Below, one piece after another: positions 1-5,562 of a stretch of DNA of 6,030 bases. Numbering within the stretch: the stretch's first letter is position 1; every line of letters begins with the position of its first letter. Source of the stretch: Clostridiales bacterium (lineage in GTDB: Bacteria; Bacillota; Clostridia; Oscillospirales; Oscillospiraceae); assembly GCA_021201515.1 (NCBI GenBank), contig JAJQET010000097.1, positions 1 through 6,030 on the forward strand, in the 5' to 3' direction. The notes under the pieces are model-generated. The model was not told the origin of the DNA, searched no databases, and saw nothing but the letters and a program-made list of their open reading frames with translations. A program made the position numbers and the translations under genes.

Positions 1-18
1 TTTTTTACGCAAAATCCG

Positions 19-192
19 CCTAAGAACCCCTCTCCTATCCCGCTGGGGCTTCGCGTTGTCCAGCTCATAGGTAAGTTATCCCGTCAGAGACGAAGTAACT
101 TCTAACTGGTGAGACTGCCGCCGATGGCGGCTGGCAGGGATTGCCGCCCACGTTCCTGCCTTACGGCGGAACGGGCGGCAATTTTATTATCC
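19..192 (+). repeat. Structured dispersed repeat, copy A
   Basis: This stretch is a diverged direct copy of 5229-5401. The longest shared blocks are at 19-62 (three differences by eye), 91-101 and 108-132. The middle (65-90) differs. Shared hairpins are 42-46 with 60-64 (GCTGG/CCAGC), an inner stem at 47-49 with 55-57, the GC-rich hairpin 117-122 with 126-131 (GCCGCC/GGCGGC, loop GAT), and a long hairpin at 140-182. Homology may trail weakly beyond 192 (ACATCTG at 208-214 corresponds to 5413-5419). There is no open reading frame shared by the copies. G-U pairs that exist only in plus-strand RNA, and a T-run after the last hairpin, suggest plus-strand polarity. I do not recognise it as a named family. 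It could be a small RNA, a non-autonomous mobile palindromic element or a terminator-like module. Confidence 0.8.
140..186 (+). terminator. Long terminator-like hairpin closing repeat copy A
   Basis: An 18-bp stem: 140-148 pairs with 174-182, 151-156 with 168-173, and 158-160 with 165-167. There is a 2-base bulge (149-150), a 1-base bulge (157) and a TTAC loop. A short T-run (182-185) follows on the plus strand and none follows on the minus strand, so it resembles a plus-strand intrinsic terminator. No plus-strand gene is visible upstream, so it either ends a transcript entering from the left or is the 3' end of an RNA made from the repeat. The T-run is short, so termination strength is uncertain. 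Confidence 0.5.
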
Positions 193-318
193 AACGACAG
201 ATAGATAACATCTGCCTGAACCGCAAGGCCACAACTTCTAATCAAAACGCGTGATAATTGATTACCTTTTCATTCGGCGCAAGAAATAAGGCTCGTCGGT
301 TGGTCAAAACACCGTTCC
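193..318. other. Non-coding stretch downstream of GPH symporter 2
   Basis: This is the AT-richer 3' flank of the 319-1716 gene. I see no gene. It contains a 7-bp hairpin, TAATCAA (239-245) with TTGATTA (258-264), but without a T-run on the minus strand, so no convincing terminator for the gene could be placed. A smaller CAGAT/ATCTG hairpin lies at 198-214. Confidence 0.5.
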
Positions 319-1716
319 TCACCCCTTCCCCGCCCGGCGGCGGGCCAGCTCCGCCGCGTTCTCCTCCACCCGCCTGCGGCCCAGGGGGTAGACCAGCAGG
401 AGCACCAGCCCCACGCAGGTCAGGCCGAGGATGGGGACGATGCAGGAGATGCGGAAGATACCCTCCGTCACGTCCGGGTCAAACTGGGTGGCCTCGGTGT
501 AGCCGATGACGGTCAGCAGTCCCCCCACCATGCCGGAGGAAAAGCCCTGCCCCAGCTTCCGGGCGAAGGAGTACACCGAATAAATCGCCCCGTCCTCCCG
601 GACGCCGCTGCGCACCTCCGCGTCGTCGATAACGTCGGTAATCATGGCCCAAATGACCGTGTTGAAGAAGCCCAGGCCCACGAAGGCCAAGGTGTAAAAG
701 GCCACATAGACGTAAGCGTTCTCCGGGCGGAGCAGGAGGCAGAACAGATAGACCAGCGCCCCAAAGAGGCAGGCCACGGCGGACAGCTCCTTCTTGCCGA
801 AGCGCTCCGCCAGACGGGAGGCCAGCGGCGCGCAAATCGCCAGCACCGCCAGTGACCCGGTGAGGGAGGCCACAGACTGCGCCCGGGTGCTGCGGTAAAC
901 GTTGGGGAACACATACCCCGCCATGCCCTGCATACTCAGCATGGCCAGCAGCAGGAGGATGGCGGCGGCAATGATGCCCAGCAGCGCCCGGTTGGTGGCA
1001 AGGCTCCGCAGCATTTTGGGGATGTCCAGCTTCTCACGGTTGGCGGGCACCTCCACCCGCTCCCGTACCAGGTGGAAGCACAGCAGATGGCAGACCACGG
1101 CGGCGACGCTGAACACCCCGGCGATGGCGGTCATGCGGCTGCCGGACATCACCGGGTTGCCGTCCACGGTAACGTAGGCCACCAGGGGTACCCCCACGCC
1201 GATCACCAGCCCCGCCAGGGTGGAGCCCACGGTGCGCCAGGTGGAGAGGTCGGCCCTGTCCCTTGGCTCCGGGGAGATGGCGGAGGCCATGGAGCCGTAG
1301 GGGATATTGATGGCGGTGTAGAAAAAGGAGCCCCACAGCAGGTAGGTGAAGAACATCCAGAACACCCGGAAGGGGTAGGGGACGCCGGCAAAGCCGGACT
1401 GATAAATCAGGAAGGAGGACACCGCCACCGGCCCGCACATCCGCCGTATCCAGGGGCGGAACTTGCCGTTCTTCGTGGGATGGGAGCGGTCCACAATCTG
1501 CCCCATGGTCACGTCGGTGAATGCGTCCAGGAAGCGGGCCAGCATCATCAACGTACCCACCAGGCCGGGGGAGATGTCCATCACGTCCGTATAGTATTTT
1601 AACATAAAGGAGGAGGACAGGAGGAAGGTGAAGTCGTTGCCGAAGTCGCCGAACATATAGCCCACCCTGTCCGCCATGCCGAAGGGGCGGAGATGGGCCG
1701 GTTTGCTGTGTGCCAT
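319..1716 (-). CDS. GPH-family sugar:cation symporter 2 (MelB-like MFS permease)
   Basis: A 465-residue polytopic membrane protein of the glycoside-pentoside-hexuronide:cation symporter family (TC 2.A.2), expected to carry a sugar or glycoside with Na+ or H+ into the cell. Family marks are the N-terminal GYMFGDFGND (residues 19-28), ARFLDAFTD (60-68) whose two Asp (64, 68) match the cation-site aspartates of MelB, GKFRPW (84-89), NIPYGSMASAI (137-147) and the late loop DDAEVRSGVREDG (364-376) with Lys387. Length is normal and about 12 membrane segments are expected. The ATG start is supported by AAGGAG at 1725-1730, 8 bases upstream. It lies 162 bases after the TM2 gene, beyond an intrinsic terminator, so it may be transcribed separately or by read-through. 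I found no convincing promoter in the gap. Substrate cannot be told from sequence. Family is sure, specificity unknown. Confidence 0.93.
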   Translation of the reverse strand: MAHSKPAHLRPFGMADRVGYMFGDFGNDFTFLLSSSFMLKYYTDVMDISPGLVGTLMMLARFLDAFTDVTMGQIVDRSHPTKNGKFRPWIRRMCGPVAVSSFLIYQSGFAGVPYPFRVFWMFFTYLLWGSFFYTAINIPYGSMASAISPEPRDRADLSTWRTVGSTLAGLVIGVGVPLVAYVTVDGNPVMSGSRMTAIAGVFSVAAVVCHLLCFHLVRERVEVPANREKLDIPKMLRSLATNRALLGIIAAAILLLLAMLSMQGMAGYVFPNVYRSTRAQSVASLTGSLAVLAICAPLASRLAERFGKKELSAVACLFGALVYLFCLLLRPENAYVYVAFYTLAFVGLGFFNTVIWAMITDVIDDAEVRSGVREDGAIYSVYSFARKLGQGFSSGMVGGLLTVIGYTEATQFDPDVTEGIFRISCIVPILGLTCVGLVLLLVYPLGRRRVEENAAELARRRAGKG

Positions 1717-1820
1717 GTGGTTTGCTCCTTTTTCTGCCGTTTGCGATACAGGGCTTAGTCTGCCCGGTTTGGCGGAAAAGGCGGCGGAGCGGGCGCTGTT
1801 ATTTGTTTCCAGCTCCGCGG

Positions 1821-1861
1821 AAAAAGAAACGGCTGCAACCGTATTGCTACGATTGCAGCCG
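1821..1861 (-). terminator. Intrinsic terminator after the TM2-domain gene
   Basis: A 9-bp perfect stem, CGGCTGCAA (1830-1838) with TTGCAGCCG (1853-1861), is extended across one mismatch by CGTA/TACG (1840-1843 with 1848-1851), with a TTGC loop. On the minus strand it is followed by a T-rich run (complement of 1821-1829). It sits 17 bases after the stop codon of the 1879-2298 gene and before the second symporter gene, so it should end or attenuate the upstream operon. Confidence 0.8.
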
Positions 1862-1878
1862 CTGAAAAATGCGTTTGG

Positions 1879-2298
1879 TCAGATGGTAATCATACCGTTC
1901 TCGTCCTTTTGCATGGGAATCACAACCATCAGGTCAATGACACTCATGGCCATGGAAACCCCCGTCCAGCAGAGCAGCAGATACAGGATGGCGCTGGGCC
2001 ACATCTTCACATAGAAGCGGTGTCCGCCGGCCCATCCGGTGAAGAGCAGGAGCAGGATATAGGTCCTCTTGGAAACCGTCACCTTCACCCGGTTGTCCTG
2101 ATGGTCAAAGTACATGGCGATGGGATTCGGGCGCTTCTTCCGGCGGTTGCCGTGCCGGTCGATGTAGTAATCGTCCTCAATGCCATACTCTGCCTTGACC
2201 TGTTTCAGTTCTTCCTCGGCGGCGGCCATTTCAGCAAAGCTGACACGGTTCGCCTCGCGCTGTTCGCGCTCCTGTTTTCTGCGTTCTGAACGTTTCAC
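1879..2298 (-). CDS. TM2-domain small membrane protein
   Basis: A 139-residue protein. Residues 1-35 are strongly charged, rich in Lys, Arg, Glu and Gln, and probably helical or coiled. Residues 48-58 are a basic patch (RHGNRRKKRP). The C-terminal part is a TM2 domain: a first membrane helix at about 80-97 leading into GGHRFY (91-96), then a second at about 102-128 containing Asp122. The GGxHRFY turn and the closing D-L motif are typical of TM2 proteins, whose function in bacteria is mostly unknown. The start is GTG, with a weak AAAGAGG (2310-2316) 11 bases upstream; the next Met is residue 24. It begins 45 bases after GPH symporter 1, so the two are probably co-transcribed, and a terminator follows it. 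A role in membrane organisation or transporter support would be guesswork. Confidence 0.88.
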   Translation of the reverse strand: MKRSERRKQEREQREANRVSFAEMAAAEEELKQVKAEYGIEDDYYIDRHGNRRKKRPNPIAMYFDHQDNRVKVTVSKRTYILLLLFTGWAGGHRFYVKMWPSAILYLLLCWTGVSMAMSVIDLMVVIPMQKDENGMITI

Positions 2299-2343
2299 TT
2301 GTAGGATTACCTCTTTCCGGGATTAGGGATGCTCAGGATATAA

Positions 2344-3843
2344 TCAGGCTTCCTTGGCAGCCTCCGCCTTGATGCGGGCCACCTCGCCCTGAATCTCTGC
2401 CATTCTCTCCTTGGTCAGGGGGTAGAAGCGCAGGGCGATGATGTTGGCGATCAGGCCGCAGATGATCAGGCCATAGGCCAGGAAGGCCACGCCGATCCGC
2501 AGGGGCCAGGTGACGGTGTCGCCCATGACGGGGTTGTGGTCGGAGAAGCCGACGGCGGCGAAGACCAGACCGGCGATCATGGGTGCCAGGGAGGAGACGA
2601 TCTTATCCACGAAGGAGAACAGGGTGCCCATCAGGCCGGGAACGTACTTGCCGGTACGATACACCTCGTAGTCGGCGCAGTCGGCGGTCATGGGGATGAC
2701 CAGGTTGCCGGAAATGCCCTGGAAGCCGGACTGCAGCACGGTCAGCACGCAGTACAGAATCAGGAAGTAGCCCCAGTTCATTGCACCGGTCTCCGCATTG
2801 GAGGTCATGGTGGTGGGGTCGCCGATGAGCCACAGGGCAATCAGCGCAGCATTCACCACAATGCCGCCATAGGAGCCGAAGAGCATGGCCTCCTTCTGGC
2901 CCAGACGAGGCGCCAGCAGGGAGACGGCAGCGAAGGCGATGATGGCGTTGGGGATCGTCAGGATACCTGTGACGTTGGACTGCAGCAGGGTGGACCCGGC
3001 AATGCAGGCGAACATGGCCACGGTGACGGCGCTGGTCTTGGCGGAGGAGCCGAGCTTATCCGTAGAGGCGGAGACCACCAGCATCTGAATGGCGCGGTTG
3101 CCCTTCAGGGTCTCCCAGTAATCCCGCAGGCCAATCTTGACGGGCTTGCCGGTGCCGAAGAACTCCGACCGATCCTTGGGGGCGATGGAGAACACAGCAA
3201 AAGCGGTGAAGCAGGCGCCAATGCCGGCGGTGATCATCCACAGGGTATGGAAGAACTGAGTAGAGCTGTATCCACCGTAATCGGCAAAGTTGTTGGCGAT
3301 GATGGGGGTCAGGATGCCGAAGCCGGCAAACAGGATAACGTTGAACGCCGCGTCAAAGGCGGAGAACAACGGACGCTGCTTCGGGTCATTGGTCAGGCAG
3401 GACTGGGCGGACTTGGTGCAGACGCACTGGCAGGTGTAGCCCAGATAGTAGATGGCGGAAATGATGATGAAGAACACGAGGCGGATGGCGGTGTTCTCCG
3501 GCAGCAGATGGGTGACATGGAACATGATGAAGCTGGCCACGCACAGGATGACCTGACCGATCACCATGAAGGGACGGTTCTTGCCGAATCTGCCGTTGGT
3601 CTTGTCCACCATGAAGCCGACGAAGGGGTCGGTCACGCCGTCCCAGATACGCATGATCATGGAAAAGCTGGAGGCCAGCACCATGCCGACGCCGACGAAG
3701 CCCATCAGATAATAGCTGACGTAGTTCATCATGAACAGGTAGGTGTTGGTGGCGGTATTGTTCAGGCAGAAGCCGAGGATACGCCAGACAGGTACGCGGT
3801 GAATACCGTTTTCACCCATGTATTTTGAGGGATCGCTACTCAT
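2344..3843 (-). CDS. GPH-family sugar:cation symporter 1 (MelB-like MFS permease)
   Basis: A 499-residue polytopic membrane permease of the glycoside-pentoside-hexuronide:cation symporter family, expected to import a sugar or glycoside with Na+ or H+. Visible family marks are MRIWDGVTDPFVG (64-76) with the two Asp (68, 72) of the cation site, DKTNGRFGKNRPF (80-92) in the loop between helices 2 and 3, and the late loop DYEVYRTGKYVPG (391-403) with Lys414. The C-terminal tail after YPLTKER (474-480) is charged and typical of the family. Length is normal. The ATG start is fixed by AAGGAG at 3853-3858, 9 bases upstream. It appears to be the first full gene of an operon with the TM2 gene 45 bases downstream, and it has a long structured leader. 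It is clearly diverged from the second symporter, so the two are not a recent duplication. Substrate is unknown. Confidence 0.93.
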   Translation of the reverse strand: MSSDPSKYMGENGIHRVPVWRILGFCLNNTATNTYLFMMNYVSYYLMGFVGVGMVLASSFSMIMRIWDGVTDPFVGFMVDKTNGRFGKNRPFMVIGQVILCVASFIMFHVTHLLPENTAIRLVFFIIISAIYYLGYTCQCVCTKSAQSCLTNDPKQRPLFSAFDAAFNVILFAGFGILTPIIANNFADYGGYSSTQFFHTLWMITAGIGACFTAFAVFSIAPKDRSEFFGTGKPVKIGLRDYWETLKGNRAIQMLVVSASTDKLGSSAKTSAVTVAMFACIAGSTLLQSNVTGILTIPNAIIAFAAVSLLAPRLGQKEAMLFGSYGGIVVNAALIALWLIGDPTTMTSNAETGAMNWGYFLILYCVLTVLQSGFQGISGNLVIPMTADCADYEVYRTGKYVPGLMGTLFSFVDKIVSSLAPMIAGLVFAAVGFSDHNPVMGDTVTWPLRIGVAFLAYGLIICGLIANIIALRFYPLTKERMAEIQGEVARIKAEAAKEA

Positions 3844-4013
3844 GTTTTACTTCTCCTTTCTCCCGCACGCCGACGCGTTGCGGACGCTGCATTGTTGTAA
3901 GGGTCGTTTTGCCATTGGTCAAAAATCTCCTTTCGGGTTTGACCGCTGCGCCACAGCCGCCCGTAAGAGCCGGTATGACGTCAGCGCCTGTGATGTTGCA
4001 CAACCTCCTTCTG
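3844..4013 (-). promoter_or_regulatory. Structured 5' leader of GPH symporter 1
   Basis: Between the predicted transcription start (about 4013) and the symporter ATG lies a long leader. It holds a hairpin GGTCAAA (3938-3944) / TTTGACC (3917-3923), read on the minus strand, whose 14-base loop contains AAAGGAG. A second hairpin at 3863-3883 (two 4-bp stems, one bulged base, 4-base loop) sits just before the symporter ribosome binding site. An additional AAGGAGG at 4004-4010 has no well-spaced start codon. I do not recognise a known riboswitch class. Regulation at translation is a plausible inference only. Confidence 0.4.
3847..3915 (-). CDS. Possible 22-codon leader peptide upstream of GPH symporter 1
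   Basis: An ATG preceded by AAAGGAG (3927-3933, 11 bases away) opens a 22-residue basic peptide (starts MAKRPLQQC, ends GRKEK). Its TAA stop lies three bases before the symporter ATG and the symporter ribosome binding site is inside its last codons. An alternative TTG at 3920-3922, 4 bases from the same AAAGGAG, opens a second frame (starts LTNGKTTLT) whose TAG at 3836-3838 overlaps the symporter start. Either would couple translation of leader and symporter. No run of a single amino acid typical of classic attenuators is present. This is a real layout in the sequence, but expression is inferred and it could be chance. Confidence 0.3.
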   Translation of the reverse strand: MAKRPLQQCSVRNASACGRKEK

Positions 4014-4019
4014 ATTCAT

Positions 4020-4048
4020 TTTATATTACACGGTTTGGCTCACGTGAA
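4020..4048 (-). promoter_or_regulatory. Candidate sigma-A promoter for the GPH symporter 1 operon
   Basis: On the minus strand a -35-like TTCACG (4043-4048, 4 of 6 to consensus) is 17 bases from a -10-like TATAAA (4020-4025, 5 of 6). The -35 is overlapped by the 8-base palindrome TCACGTGA (4040-4047), a possible operator. It sits between the upstream lipoprotein terminator and the symporter gene, where a promoter is required. Confidence 0.5.
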
Positions 4049-4154
4049 ATATACAGCTTTTCCTGCGAAGGGGAACCCGCGCACCCCTTCAACTTATTTT
4101 ATCTACTTTACTGATTTTACCTCAATTTCACGAAAAAATCAACAAAGGCTTCTA

Positions 4155-4187
4155 GGACAATACGCTCGTATTTTTGTAATTTTGTCC
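4155..4187. promoter_or_regulatory. Nested inverted repeat in AT-rich upstream region
   Basis: GGACAA (4155-4160) and TTGTCC (4182-4187) form an inverted repeat. Inside it lies a second palindrome, AATACG-CT-CGTATT (4159-4172). It lies about 110 bases upstream of the candidate promoter, downstream of the lipoprotein terminator. It may be a regulator binding site. No protein is known to me for this motif. Confidence 0.25.
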
Positions 4188-4281
4188 ACATTTAACAGGA
4201 GGGTTCCTCTCACCTTTGGCAAAAGCCCGGAAACCGGTCTATCCTGTTCGGATTTTTCCTTTATTTTTGCCATTTTTCGGC

Positions 4282-4318
4282 AAAAAAAGCGGCGGGGCCG
4301 TCCCTTTGGCTCCGCCGC
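4282..4318 (-). terminator. Intrinsic terminator after the lipoprotein gene
   Basis: A GC-rich stem, GCGGCGG (4289-4295) with CCGCCGC (4312-4318), extends inward by GGCC/GGCT (4296-4299 with 4308-4311), with an 8-base loop. On the minus strand it is followed directly by seven T (complement of 4282-4288). It lies about 50 bases after the stop codon of the lipoprotein gene and insulates the symporter promoter from it. Confidence 0.92.
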
Positions 4319-4370
4319 CGACTGTCATAAAGTACATCCCGCCGCTTAAAACGGGTGAAAAATTGGTGTT

Positions 4371-5057
4371 TTATGTTACAAACTGAAAGCACTGCCGCAT
4401 CAGCGCCATCCGGGGCAGGAGGAAGGTGCCTGCGCTGTCGGTATAGCGCAGCTCCATTTGGAACACTTCTCCCCCGTCGTTCTCGAACACATAGACCTCC
4501 ACATAATAGCCCCGCCCACTGTCCGTATAGGACAGCAGGGTGGCGACGTACTCCCCCTGGCCCACGGTGGCCTCCCCAGTGGTGAGGTCGGCATCCCCGG
4601 CGGCGGCCTCCACCGCCGCAAGGGTGGCCTCCACCGTCTCCGCCCCTCGGGACACCGTCAGCACCCCCTGGGGCACGCCGTCCTCATCCGTCAGGTCGGA
4701 GGTAAAGACCGCCGACTGGCTCTCGTCGTCCCAGGCGCAGCGGAAGGTCTCATAGGGATACTCCATGGTGAAGCCCAGGCTGCACCGGAAGGTGAAGAGG
4801 GACACCGTCACCGCCTCATCATTGACCGTAATGGTCTCCGTCCGCTGGGTGGTGCTGTCCACCCCGTTGGTCAGGGTGCTTTCCGCCGCCTCCGCCTCCG
4901 GCTCCGGGGACAGGCCACTGCTGCTCTCCCCGTCCGATGTACTCTGCTCCGCCGCCAGCACCGAGGTGGGTTCGGAGAACTCCACCTGGCAGGCCGTCAG
5001 AGGCAGGGCGAGGAGGCAGGCCAGCAGCAGGGGCAGGATGGTTCGGGTTTTCATCAT
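4371..5057 (-). CDS. Secreted lipoprotein of unknown function
   Basis: A 228-residue protein with a type II signal peptide: basic start (MMKTRT), hydrophobic core at about 7-20 and a lipobox LTAC (20-23), so Cys23 should be lipid-anchored on the outer face of the membrane. Residues 24-75 are a low-complexity linker rich in Ser, Glu, Thr and Ala. Residues 76-228 look like a compact alpha/beta domain with alternating strands. The element around LGFTMEYPYETF (94-105) recalls PsbP-like/DUF1795 lipoproteins, but that is only an impression. Two adjacent ATG codons can start it; the AGGGAG upstream (5 or 8 bases away) slightly favours the second. It appears to be a single-gene unit: a long gene-free region precedes it and a strong terminator follows. 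No catalytic motif is seen. Function unknown. Confidence 0.88.
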   Translation of the reverse strand: MMKTRTILPLLLACLLALPLTACQVEFSEPTSVLAAEQSTSDGESSSGLSPEPEAEAAESTLTNGVDSTTQRTETITVNDEAVTVSLFTFRCSLGFTMEYPYETFRCAWDDESQSAVFTSDLTDEDGVPQGVLTVSRGAETVEATLAAVEAAAGDADLTTGEATVGQGEYVATLLSYTDSGRGYYVEVYVFENDGGEVFQMELRYTDSAGTFLLPRMALMRQCFQFVT

Positions 5058-5097
5058 ATCATCTCCCTGTGGTAATGTTGTCGATTTTAGGGTTTGC

Positions 5098-5150
5098 TTT
5101 CCTTAGAGAAGGATTGAGAAAGGAAACAGGTTTTTGCCCTTGCCAGGGCA
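5098..5150. repeat. Two small hairpins upstream of the lipoprotein gene
   Basis: TTTCCTT (5098-5104) pairs with AAGGAAA (5120-5126), and TGCCCT (5135-5140) pairs with AGGGCA (5145-5150) around a TGCC loop. They are the first of four hairpins arranged in series up to 5231. The region should also hold the lipoprotein promoter. A weak minus-strand -10-like TAAAAT lies at about 5083-5088, without a good -35. Confidence 0.4.
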
Positions 5151-5154
5151 TGGC

Positions 5155-5184
5155 CTACTTTTCTCGCTCCGCCGAGAAAAGTAG
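5155..5184. repeat. Perfect 12-bp palindromic hairpin
   Basis: CTACTTTTCTCG (5155-5166) is the exact inverted complement of CGAGAAAAGTAG (5173-5184), with a 6-base loop. Neither side has a following T-run that would make it a clear terminator. The look is that of interspersed palindromic units found between genes. Only one copy is in this window. Confidence 0.6.
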
Positions 5185-5200
5185 CAAAAGAGGGCGGCTC

Positions 5201-5231
5201 AGGGGGGAGCTTCGGGGCCTCGCTCCCCCCT
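5201..5231. repeat. Perfect 10-bp GC-rich hairpin abutting repeat copy B
   Basis: AGGGGGGAGC (5201-5210) pairs exactly with GCTCCCCCCT (5222-5231) around an 11-base loop. Its right arm overlaps the first three bases of repeat copy B. The equivalent position left of copy A (1-18) has no such hairpin, so this unit is not an obligatory part of the repeat. Confidence 0.6.
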
Positions 5232-5401
5232 AAGAACCCCTCTCCTATCCCACTGGAGCTTCGCGCTGTCCAGTCTGATAAGTAGTCTATCAGACAACAA
5301 ACGAAGTAACTTTCAGGTGGTGAGACTGCCGCCGATGGCGGCTAGGTACGATTGCCGCCCGTTCCGCCTGACAGCGTAACGTGGCGTCAATTTTGTCATC
5401 C
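5229..5401 (+). repeat. Structured dispersed repeat, copy B
   Basis: The second copy of the 19-192 repeat, in the same orientation. Hairpins shared with copy A are 5252-5256 with 5270-5274 (ACTGG/CCAGT), inner stem 5257-5259 with 5265-5267 (AGC/GCT, loop TTCGC), 5328-5333 with 5337-5342 (GCCGCC/GGCGGC) and a long closing hairpin at 5351-5391, here imperfect, followed by a short T-run. The variable middle carries its own perfect 8-bp hairpin, GTCTGATA (5273-5280) with TATCAGAC (5288-5295). It lies between the lipoprotein and ytvI-like genes, downstream of the latter on the minus strand. No coding frame is preserved. Confidence 0.8.
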
Positions 5402-5501
5402 TTTGGTCGTGGACATCTGACGGTACGGCTACGTTATTCTCCTCAAATCAGGATAGATTGCATCTTAAAATGATAACATTGTTCCTATGGCACCTATCTT
5501 A
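5402..5501. other. Non-coding spacer between repeat copy B and the ytvI-like gene
   Basis: No gene is visible. It may contain the weakly conserved tail of the repeat (ACATCTG at 5413-5419). AT content is higher than in the flanking genes. Confidence 0.4.
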
Positions 5502-5546
5502 CCGGATTTTCCCCTGTTTGGCAAGGGGAAACCGGGGAAAATCGGG
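5502..5546 (-). terminator. Hairpin downstream of the ytvI-like gene, possible terminator
   Basis: CCGGATTTTCCCC (5502-5514) pairs with GGGGAAAATCGGG (5534-5546) with one mismatch near the base. The loop contains a second GGGGAAA (5525-5531) that could pair instead with 5508-5514. It lies 16 bases after the stop codon of the ytvI-like gene, the right place for a terminator, but the minus strand has no T-run after it, so termination is uncertain. Confidence 0.4.
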
Positions 5547-5562
5547 CGAAAACGGGCAGATG

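Noticed and set aside
2536..3828. Long plus-strand open frame (430 codons) opposite GPH symporter 1
   Set aside because: It is a mirror of a clear membrane permease on the other strand, is very rich in Gly, His, Asp and Gln, has no recognisable domain and no ribosome binding site. GC-rich codon use often leaves the antisense frame open.
3940..3965. tRNA-like D-arm sequence (minus strand TGGCGCAGCGGT)
   Set aside because: No anticodon arm, T-arm or acceptor stem can be folded around it.
3983..4010. AAGGAGG followed by a GTG and six codons, possible tiny leader peptide
   Set aside because: The GTG is only two bases from AAGGAGG, too close for normal initiation, and no attenuator structure follows.
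3825..4349. Plus-strand open frame across the intergenic region and lipoprotein terminator
   Set aside because: It begins inside the antisense of the symporter start, runs through the promoter and terminator signals, and shows no domain-like composition.
4458..5233. Plus-strand frames opposite the lipoprotein gene, running into the hairpin array
   Set aside because: The minus-strand lipoprotein has a clean signal peptide and lipobox. The plus frames are Arg/Gly/Pro-rich shadows and their ends merely translate palindromic DNA.
19..5401. Repeat pair as CRISPR or as ends of one composite transposon
   Set aside because: Copies are about 175 bases long, diverged and 5 kb apart with no spacer array. 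No transposase or integrase lies between them, and the enclosed genes look like ordinary chromosomal genes.
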